A DNA stretch of 5,721 bases from NCBI GenBank assembly GCA_028724485.1, contig JAQYCY010000029.1, positions 1 through 5,721 of the forward strand, written 5' to 3'. The position numbers were made by a program, and so were the translations under genes. Positions 1 to 4,369 of the stretch are shown here, piece by piece. Below the pieces are notes generated by a model that saw only the letters and a list, made by a program, of their open reading frames with translations, did not search any database and was not told where the DNA came from. This DNA is from CAG-917 sp028724485 (lineage in GTDB: Bacteria; Bacillota; Clostridia; Christensenellales; CAG-917). Within the stretch, counting starts at the first letter, position 1; each line of letters begins with the position of its first letter.

Positions 1-152
1 AATTACGTTCACCCTTTTCTGTTTCTAATAACATACGCCTTTCCCATTGTTTTCGATTTTTTGCCACAAATTTCAGCTTAAATATTTCGCCGTTTTTTGC
101 CTAAAACGTTTATTGCAAAGTTCGACAAAATAAAAGAATAAACGCGCAGATA

Positions 153-182
153 TCAGCATTTTATCTTATTGTTTGCTATAAT
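153..182 (+). promoter_or_regulatory. Candidate extended -10 promoter for the MBL-fold hydrolase gene
   Basis: A perfect -10 hexamer TATAAT lies at 177-182 and is preceded by TGC, giving the extended -10 form TGNTATAAT. The -35 region is poor (TCAGCA at 153-158, 18-bp spacer), as is common when an extended -10 is present. Transcription would begin near 189, leaving a leader of about 130 nt before the start codon at 319. The hexamer is seen directly; promoter function is inferred. Confidence 0.45.
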
Positions 183-267
183 ACGTATATGATAGAATTG
201 AACTTGACAAAGTTTTTAGGCGCGTCGAATTTTGTATAAATCAAAAAAAGTCGAGTTTTTGAAACTT

Positions 268-298
268 TCGGTATTGACAAAACTAACGTTTTGACCGA
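268..298 (+). promoter_or_regulatory. Stem-loop just upstream of the hydrolase ribosome binding site
   Basis: CAAAAC (278-283) and GTTTTG (288-293) form a perfect 6-bp stem around a TAAC loop. It is extended by TCGGT (268-272) pairing with ACCGA (294-298), with a 5-nt bulge (ATTGA) on the left arm only. The structure ends about 10 nt before the ribosome binding site. It could be an mRNA element affecting translation, or a DNA operator, since the left arm includes one of two TTGACAAA copies. No T-tract follows it, so it is not a terminator. The pairing is seen; the role is unknown. Confidence 0.35.
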
Positions 299-308
299 CT
301 ATATTTAT

Positions 309-315
309 GGAGGTG
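309..315 (+). promoter_or_regulatory. Ribosome binding site that fixes the hydrolase start
   Basis: GGAGGTG lies 3 nt before the ATG at 319, with the GGAGG core 5 nt away. An in-frame ATG at 307 overlaps this Shine-Dalgarno sequence and has none of its own, so translation very likely begins at 319. Confidence 0.8.
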
Positions 316-318
316 CTT

Positions 319-1131
319 ATGAAATTTACCGTACTTATCGATGACAAACCCGTTGACGGCTTTAAAACCGAACACGGACTTAGCATATACGCCGAAACAG
401 GTGATAAAAAAATTCTTATAGACACGGGGGCGTCGCCTGCGTTTACGTCAAACGCCGAAACCTTAGGCATCGATTTGTCTAAAATCGACTGCTGCTTTCT
501 GTCACACGGTCACAACGACCACTGCGGCGGACTTGAATCTTTTCTTGAGAAGAATCACACGGCTAAGGTGTATTTGCAAGTGGATTGTTTTTCCGACTTG
601 ATTTCTATGAGAAACGGCGAACGAAAAAGTATAGGGCTTGACAGCTCACTTTTGACAAACGAGCAAATTATACCGCTTGACGGCGGACTTATGCTCGATG
701 ACGATATGTTAATCTTCAAAGGCGTGGAAGAAGTTCACCCCACATCGTCACTCAATCTTACGCTGTTTAAACGCGACGGCGATTTTGTTTGTCTCGATGA
801 GTTTGAACACGAACAGTATCTGCTGCTTTTTGACGGCGCTGTCAGCGTGCTTATATGCGGCTGTGCGCACTTGGGCATAGCAAACGCAATGGAACGAGCA
901 AAAGAAATAACGGGCGAATATCCTATGATAGTTATAGGCGGTTTTCATATTCAACTCGGCGATTTAATCGAATCTGACGAATACATCGAAGAACTTGCGC
1001 AAACCCTAAAATCTTTCAATTCGACCTACTACACTATGCACTGCACGGGAATCGAAGGCTTTAAAAAACTCAAAGAAATTTTAGGCGATGATATAAAATA
1101 TCTTCAAACAGGCGACACGATAGAGTTTTAA
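319..1131 (+). CDS. MBL-fold metallo-hydrolase (COG1237-like)
   Basis: This is a 270-residue soluble protein of the metallo-beta-lactamase fold, with no signal peptide or membrane segment. The metal-binding motif HxHxDH is H63-G-H65-N-D67-H68, preceded by the strand motif LIDTG (33-37). Further likely ligands are H184 in CGCAHLG and H210 in IGGFH. The C-terminal MHCTG (240-244) and the closing TGDTIEF are typical of the group often annotated as dihydropterin-methyl-aminobenzene 5'-phosphate synthase-like (relatives of an archaeal methanopterin-pathway protein). Bacterial members mostly have no proven substrate, so I do not assign one. The start is chosen from the GGAGGTG at 309. The gene stands alone, convergent with galE, and its neighbours say nothing about its role. 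The fold and family are secure; the reaction is unknown. Confidence 0.92.
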   Translation: MKFTVLIDDKPVDGFKTEHGLSIYAETGDKKILIDTGASPAFTSNAETLGIDLSKIDCCFLSHGHNDHCGGLESFLEKNHTAKVYLQVDCFSDLISMRNGERKSIGLDSSLLTNEQIIPLDGGLMLDDDMLIFKGVEEVHPTSSLNLTLFKRDGDFVCLDEFEHEQYLLLFDGAVSVLICGCAHLGIANAMERAKEITGEYPMIVIGGFHIQLGDLIESDEYIEELAQTLKSFNSTYYTMHCTGIEGFKKLKEILGDDIKYLQTGDTIEF

Positions 1132-1329
1132 CTTAACGTCGTTTTGACCTATGGTAATATCGGCATAAACGCATTTAGTAAACAGTCGTGCGGCAACTTG
1201 TGTTGTCACTTGATATAACGCCATTCGTTGCGCTATACTTAACTTAATGTTTAAACCCTATCGACGACTTAAAATAAAACCAAATAAAATTCGATATGTT
1301 TTTAAAACTCTATAAAATGCGTATCATTA

Positions 1330-1361
1330 ATAAAAAATGCAACCTTTCGGTTGCATTCTTG
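1330..1361. terminator. Rho-independent terminator, probably bidirectional
   Basis: A perfect 9-bp stem, AATGCAACC (1336-1344) with GGTTGCATT (1349-1357), closes a 4-nt loop. Read on the minus strand the loop is GAAA, a stable GNRA tetraloop, and the stem runs into a T-rich tract (TTTTTTATTAA). This makes it the terminator of galE, about 140 nt past its stop codon. On the plus strand a less perfect CTTGTTTTTC follows, so it could also stop transcription of the hydrolase gene. Confidence 0.85.
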
Positions 1362-1394
1362 TTTTTCTACCCATACCTTTTGGTGGCATTTTCG
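1341..1394. repeat. Imperfect 33-bp-period tandem duplication covering the terminator
   Basis: Positions 1341-1361 and 1374-1394 match at 16 of 21 bases when aligned with a 33-bp offset. The shared core is ACCTTT-Y-GGT-K-GCATT. The 1341 copy contains the right part of the perfect terminator hairpin. The 1374 copy can form only a short, interrupted stem. This suggests an old duplication with one copy decayed, although convergence of short AT-rich motifs cannot be excluded. Confidence 0.45.
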
Positions 1395-1494
1395 TTGCCT
1401 TCTTAGTTGCCGTTTTAATCTAAGCGGCAATCGAATCTCCGCCATTCGGGTTTTACAAATCTGTTTTATAAATTTAGCTATAAACTTTATAAAC

Positions 1495-2505
1495 CTAATT
1501 TTGCTTTTTCTTGTTGCATTGAAAACGCCACAAGTCTGCGCACATATCGTCAAGGTTTCTTTTTGCGCTCCAACCGATAAATTCCTTTGCAAAGTCGGGA
1601 CTTGCATAACAAGACGCTACGTCACCCGGACGTCTGTCTACGATTTCGTACGGAACCTGATGACCGCAAGCCTTTGAAAACGCCTTAATCATATCGAGTA
1701 CGCTATACCCTATTCCCGTTCCGAGATTGACTGCGGTCGCGCCGAACTTTTCGATATTGTTAAGCGCCGCAAGATGTCCTTCCGCAAGGTCCATAACGTG
1801 AATATAATCTCTGACTCCCGTTCCGTCCGGCGTCGGATAATCGTTTCCGAAAACCTTTACGCAAGGCAAAACGCCTGCCGCAACCTTTGCCACAAAAGGC
1901 ATAAGGTTGTTTGGAATTCCGTTCGGATCTTCGCCGATAAGTCCGCTTTCGTGCGCTCCGACAGGATTGAAATAACGAAGCAAAGCGATATGCCAGCTGT
2001 TGTCCGCCTTGTAAACGTCTTTTAATACGTTTTCAAGCATAAACTTCGTTGCGCCGTAAGGGTTTGTGACTCCGCCGACAGGACTGTCTTCTGTAAGCGG
2101 CAATTTTTCAGGCGTTCCGTAAACCGTTGCCGACGACGAGAATACAAAATTCTTCACGCCGTGCGCCGCCATTACTTTCAATAAAACAAAAGTCGAAGTC
2201 ATATTGTTGTCATAATACAAAAGCGGCTTAGCGCAACTTTCGCCGACCGCTTTAAGTCCTGCAAAATGTATGACGGCATAAATATCGTTTTCGTCGAAAA
2301 TCTTATTCATGAGTTTTTCGTCGCGAACGTCGCCTTCATAAAACTTTACTTTTTTGCCCGTAATTTTTTCAACGCTTTCTACTGCGCTTATATCGCTGTT
2401 GCAAAAGTTGTCGACAGCAACGACGTTGTATCCGCCATTCAATAAAACTACGTTTGTGTGTGACGCAATAAAGCCTGCGCCGCCTGTAACAAGAATGTTT
2501 TTCAT
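1495..2505 (-). CDS. galE: UDP-glucose 4-epimerase
   Basis: This cytoplasmic enzyme interconverts UDP-glucose and UDP-galactose using tightly bound NAD (Leloir pathway, glycan precursors). It is 336 residues against 338 in E. coli and appears complete. The N-terminal Rossmann motif is GGAGFIASH (8-16), where the usual third glycine is alanine. The catalytic elements are SSSATVYG (123-130), and Y150 with K154 in YGATK. RYFNPVGAH (177-185), VRDYIHVMDLAEGH (231-244) and RRPGDVASCY (291-300) are standard substrate-side motifs. Cys299 falls at the gatekeeper position (Tyr299 in E. coli, Cys in the human enzyme), which suggests that N-acetylated UDP-sugars may also be accepted; that is inference. 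The gene is last of the minus-strand group, 92 nt after aroQ, with its own promoter, an AAGGA Shine-Dalgarno 7-8 nt before ATG, and a downstream terminator. Confidence 0.97.
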   Translation of the reverse strand: MKNILVTGGAGFIASHTNVVLLNGGYNVVAVDNFCNSDISAVESVEKITGKKVKFYEGDVRDEKLMNKIFDENDIYAVIHFAGLKAVGESCAKPLLYYDNNMTSTFVLLKVMAAHGVKNFVFSSSATVYGTPEKLPLTEDSPVGGVTNPYGATKFMLENVLKDVYKADNSWHIALLRYFNPVGAHESGLIGEDPNGIPNNLMPFVAKVAAGVLPCVKVFGNDYPTPDGTGVRDYIHVMDLAEGHLAALNNIEKFGATAVNLGTGIGYSVLDMIKAFSKACGHQVPYEIVDRRPGDVASCYASPDFAKEFIGWSAKRNLDDMCADLWRFQCNKKKQN

Positions 2506-2572
2506 AATCTATCCTTTTTTGTTTTTTTACTTTTCTTCTTTATCGACTTTTCTTTTGTTTGTTTTCTTCTTA
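2506..2572 (-). promoter_or_regulatory. Purine-rich galE leader with ribosome binding site
   Basis: On the minus strand this 67-nt stretch is mostly A and G, with only about a dozen pyrimidines, and ends in AAAAAAGGATAGATT before the galE ATG. AAGGA is the Shine-Dalgarno, about 7 nt from the start. The lack of complementary bases predicts an unstructured, easily loaded leader. No hairpin or T-tract occurs, so aroQ transcripts could read through into galE. Confidence 0.55.
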
Positions 2573-2601
2573 ATTATAAACTCGGCAAGACTTATTTTCA
2601 A
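2573..2601 (-). promoter_or_regulatory. Strong sigma-A-type promoter for galE
   Basis: The minus strand reads TTGAAA (2601-2596), a 17-bp spacer, then TATAAT (2578-2573): five of six and six of six consensus bases at optimal spacing. The -35 hexamer overlaps the aroQ stop codon (2598-2600). Transcription would start near 2566, giving a leader of about 60 nt. This makes galE independently transcribed even if the upstream operon also reads into it. Confidence 0.75.
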
Positions 2602-3050
2602 TGGTTTTGTCGGCTTTTTTCTTCAATTTTTTCTTTTACGGCTTCAAGAGCCTCAAAATAACCGTCAAACCCTTTGCCCGAAATTTTCTTAAACGCAACA
2701 AGCGAAACGTAACTGATTTTGCGAAAATCTTCGCGGCTGTCTACGTCCGTCAGATGAACTTCGACGGTCGGAATATCGACTGCTTTTATTGCGTCTAAAA
2801 TTGCAACCGACGTATGCGTGAATGCGGCGGGATTTATGATAAGTCCGTCGTAACGGCCGTACGCAAGTTGAATTTTTTCTACGATTTCGGTTTCGCTGTT
2901 CGACTGGCAAACCTTAACTTTGACACCTATCGATTTTGCTTTTTCCTTTATAAAGCGTACTAAATCCTTATAGGTATTTTTGCCGTAAAGTTCGGGTTCG
3001 CGAAGTCCCAATAAATTTAAATTTACGCCGTTAAGAACTAATATTTTCAT
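2598..3050 (-). CDS. aroQ: Type II 3-dehydroquinate dehydratase
   Basis: AroQ dehydrates 3-dehydroquinate to 3-dehydroshikimate, the third shikimate-pathway step. The class is a small cytoplasmic flavodoxin-like protein that usually forms dodecamers. At 150 residues the length is normal. Residues matching the M. tuberculosis active site are N10, catalytic R17 and Y22 in the N-terminal motif, then N73, H79 and D86 in INPAAFTHTSVAILD, H99 in VEVHL, R106 and R110. The usual HLSN or HISN is HLTD here (D102), and the tail reads KISGKGFDGY in place of a simple CGFG, a mild family variant. The start overlaps the last 20 bp of aroEK, so translation is probably coupled. The Shine-Dalgarno AAGGTGGG lies inside aroEK. 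Confidence 0.96.
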   Translation of the reverse strand: MKILVLNGVNLNLLGLREPELYGKNTYKDLVRFIKEKAKSIGVKVKVCQSNSETEIVEKIQLAYGRYDGLIINPAAFTHTSVAILDAIKAVDIPTVEVHLTDVDSREDFRKISYVSLVAFKKISGKGFDGYFEALEAVKEKIEEKSRQNH

Positions 3051-4254
3051 CTAAACCCACCTTTTTTAAAATTTCTTTTGCCACCGACACTACGTCTTTG
3101 TCGTTTGAAACGATAACGTCTTGCGCCGCCATATAATAGTTTTTGCGCTTTTTCTTTAATGCCGCAAAATCGTCTATGTTTTTTACGAGCGGTCTTCCGT
3201 TAAGGTCGCTCGGAATTGCGTCGCGATTAAGCAAAACCAAAACTCCGTTTTGCTTTAAGTTGTATACGTTCTCAAGGTCAAGCACCGCTCCGCCGCCCGT
3301 CGCAATTATTTTTTGCGACTTTTTTGCGATTTCTTTTATTACGGTCTTTTCGATTTTTCTAAATTCGCTTTCGCCGCCGCTTGCAAAAATCTCCGGAATT
3401 GTTTTCCCTTGTTTTTCGATTTCTTCGTCGGCGTCAATAAACTCAAATCCGCAAATTCGGCTAAGTTCTTTTCCTATGGTACTTTTGCCGCCAAAAGGCA
3501 TTCCGATAAGAACTATATTTTTTAAAAATAAATTCGGTCTTTTGTCTATCGAAATTTCATTTTCGTCTTTAGCCCGTCCCGTAAAAAGTTCCTCGCTTGC
3601 CAAGGCTTGCCAGATAAGCATACTAAGTCCGTTTTGCCACTTTAAACCAAGCTCTTCCGCTTGCATAATAAGCGGCGTTTTGTCGGGGTTATAAATAAGG
3701 TCCATAACGCCGTCAAGATTTTTAAATGGCTTTAAATCCAAAATCCTGCCGTCGCAACGGGGACTCATTCCGACAGGCGTTGCGTTGATTATCACTTCGG
3801 CGTCGTAGTGCAAAAACAAATTGTTATAATTGTTTTCGCCTTTTCTCGATATGACGATAGGCTTGCCGCCAAGCTCCGTCACTGCTTTAACCGCCGCTTT
3901 GGACGCTCCGCCGCTTCCGAGAATAAGCGTTTTTTTGCCGTCAACTTCAAAATCCTTTTCGATTAACGCTTTTTTTAGACCGTATACGTCGGTGTTAAAA
4001 CCGAATAGTTTGCCGTCTCTTTTCGCAATAGTGTTGCACGCTCCGACGCTTTCTACAAGTTTCGATTTTTCAACGTAAGGTAAAACGCTCTCTTTGTACG
4101 GAATTGTGACGTTAAGTCCGTCGAAATTTCGGCTCGTCAAAAACTCGCCCACCTCATCGCAGTTCAATTCTTTAAGCTCATATTCAAAGCCCTGACCGTT
4201 ATGAATGGTTTTAGAATAGCTGTGTTTAAGTTTTTCGCCGATTAAATAGTACAT
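3031..4254 (-). CDS. aroE-aroK: Fused shikimate dehydrogenase / shikimate kinase
   Basis: A single 407-residue protein should carry two consecutive steps: NADPH reduction of 3-dehydroshikimate to shikimate, then ATP phosphorylation to shikimate 3-phosphate. AroE half, about 1-228: shikimate-binding HSYS (11-14), catalytic K54 in NVTIPYK, N74, D89 in NTD, the NADP loop GSGGAS (113-118), NATPVGM (157-163) and NGLSMLIWQA (208-217). Kinase half, about 244-407: Walker A GMPFGGKS (251-258), D274/D276, R299 in SEFRKIE, GGG (320-322), lid R354 in NGRPLV and R370. Both halves keep their key residues. The AroE half is about 40 residues shorter than E. coli AroE, with losses after the HN at 18-19 and between SRK (136-138) and NATP. 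The ATG at 4254 is preferred (GGAAAAG upstream); the in-frame ATG at 4332 would lie upstream of the promoter's -10. The gene overlaps aroQ by 20 bp. Confidence 0.95.
   Translation of the reverse strand: MYYLIGEKLKHSYSKTIHNGQGFEYELKELNCDEVGEFLTSRNFDGLNVTIPYKESVLPYVEKSKLVESVGACNTIAKRDGKLFGFNTDVYGLKKALIEKDFEVDGKKTLILGSGGASKAAVKAVTELGGKPIVISRKGENNYNNLFLHYDAEVIINATPVGMSPRCDGRILDLKPFKNLDGVMDLIYNPDKTPLIMQAEELGLKWQNGLSMLIWQALASEELFTGRAKDENEISIDKRPNLFLKNIVLIGMPFGGKSTIGKELSRICGFEFIDADEEIEKQGKTIPEIFASGGESEFRKIEKTVIKEIAKKSQKIIATGGGAVLDLENVYNLKQNGVLVLLNRDAIPSDLNGRPLVKNIDDFAALKKKRKNYYMAAQDVIVSNDKDVVSVAKEILKKVGLDENISS
3056..3063 (-). promoter_or_regulatory. aroQ ribosome binding site inside aroEK
   Basis: The minus strand reads AAGGTGGG then TTTAG then ATG, giving a strong Shine-Dalgarno at good spacing. 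It lies within the last codons of aroEK, which end at 3031, and it confirms the aroQ start at 3050. Confidence 0.75.
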
Positions 4255-4269
4255 AACTTTTCCGTTTTG

Positions 4270-4290
4270 GTTTTGCCCAAATCGCAAAAC
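4270..4290 (-). promoter_or_regulatory. Perfect inverted repeat in the aroEK leader
   Basis: GTTTTGC and GCAAAAC, 7 bp each, are separated by 7 nt. They lie between the internal promoter (4304-4332) and the aroEK start (4254). The repeat would begin about 10 nt into the transcript. It may be a regulator-binding operator or a 5' mRNA stem-loop that stabilises the message. It lacks a T-tract, so it is not a terminator. The symmetry is seen; the role is inferred. Confidence 0.45.
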
Positions 4291-4303
4291 ATATTCGCCT
4301 ACA

Positions 4304-4332
4304 ATTATACGACAAAGCCAAGCCTTTTGCAA
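4304..4332 (-). promoter_or_regulatory. Internal promoter for aroEK-aroQ
   Basis: The minus strand reads TTGCAA (4332-4327), a 17-bp spacer, then TATAAT (4309-4304): four of six and six of six consensus bases at the optimal spacing. It lies in the 115-bp gap after pheA, the only gap in the aromatic cluster. Transcription would start near 4297-4300, about 45 nt before the aroEK ATG, so the last two aromatic genes can be expressed apart from aroC-pheA. Confidence 0.65.
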
Positions 4333-4369
4333 TATAGGACAAAAGCGTTTTATTTGAGATTTTATACGT

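Larger units (their letters stand above)
1..318. other. Gene-free left edge and leader of the hydrolase gene
   Basis: This stretch is AT-rich with frequent stops, and I see no convincing coding region on either strand. The only open stretch starting with ATG near the left edge is a 12-codon minus-strand ORF (9-47) without a ribosome binding site. The right half holds the likely promoter (153-182) and a roughly 130-nt leader of the downstream hydrolase gene, with several short inverted repeats. TTGACAAA occurs twice in it (204-211 and 274-281). The left 150 bases hold nothing I can name; they may include the end of a neighbouring transcription unit lying outside the window. Confidence 0.6.
1132..1494. 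other. Convergent intergenic region between hydrolase and galE
   Basis: No recognisable gene lies here. The region holds the shared terminator hairpin (1336-1357), a degenerate copy of the same element 33 bp to its right, and a minus-strand 20-codon ORF running through both (1327-1389). It also has a weak hairpin without a T-tract at 1188-1209 (GGCAAC/GTTGTC) and two TTTATAAA palindromes (1465-1472 and 1486-1493) directly beyond the galE stop. Longer open frames entering from galE have a Lys/Arg-rich, unfamiliar translation and look fortuitous. Confidence 0.6.

Noticed and set aside
9..47. 12-codon minus-strand ORF at the left edge (MGKAYVIRNRKG)
   Set aside because: Its opening faintly resembles other small protein starts, but there is no Shine-Dalgarno and it stops after 12 codons.
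91..108. CGTTTT/AAAACG hairpin as a terminator of an upstream gene
   Set aside because: The stem is 6 bp with mostly A-T pairs and only a short, interrupted T-run follows; this is expected by chance in such AT-rich DNA.
204..240. TTGACA at 204 paired with TATAAA at 235 as a promoter
   Set aside because: The spacer is 25 bp, too long for sigma-A. The extended -10 at 177-182 is a better candidate.
274..305. TTGACA at 274 paired with TATATT at 300 as a promoter
   Set aside because: The spacer is 20 bp, and transcription would start inside or beyond the ribosome binding site.
307..318. In-frame ATG at 307 adding four residues to the hydrolase
   Set aside because: It overlaps the GGAGGTG Shine-Dalgarno that serves the ATG at 319 and has no ribosome binding site of its own.
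1188..1209. GGCAAC/GTTGTC hairpin after the hydrolase gene as its terminator
   Set aside because: It is a short stem with a wobble pair and no T-tract follows. The hairpin at 1336-1357 is far better.
1302..1607. 101-codon minus-strand frame overlapping the galE 3' end
   Set aside because: It starts inside galE in another frame, is basic and low in complexity, and runs through the terminator; galE itself ends at the normal family length, so no frameshift is implied.
3143..3694. 183-codon plus-strand open frame opposite aroEK, and similar long antisense frames opposite galE and pheA
   Set aside because: They are mirror frames of well-supported genes, with Ser/Phe/Lys-rich unfamiliar translations and no ribosome binding sites.
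4255..4332. In-frame ATG at 4332 giving a 26-residue longer AroE-AroK protein
   Set aside because: The extra residues match nothing in AroE. This start lies within the promoter's -35 and upstream of its -10, and the family's N-terminus aligns with the ATG at 4254.
4324..4345. CTTTTG/CAAAAG stem after pheA as a terminator or attenuator
   Set aside because: It is weak, has a 10-nt loop and no T-tract, and overlaps the -35 of the internal promoter.
4255..4369. T-box or leader-peptide attenuator controlling aroEK
   Set aside because: The gap is too short and has no T-box motif, terminator, or Phe/Trp/Tyr-rich short ORF.
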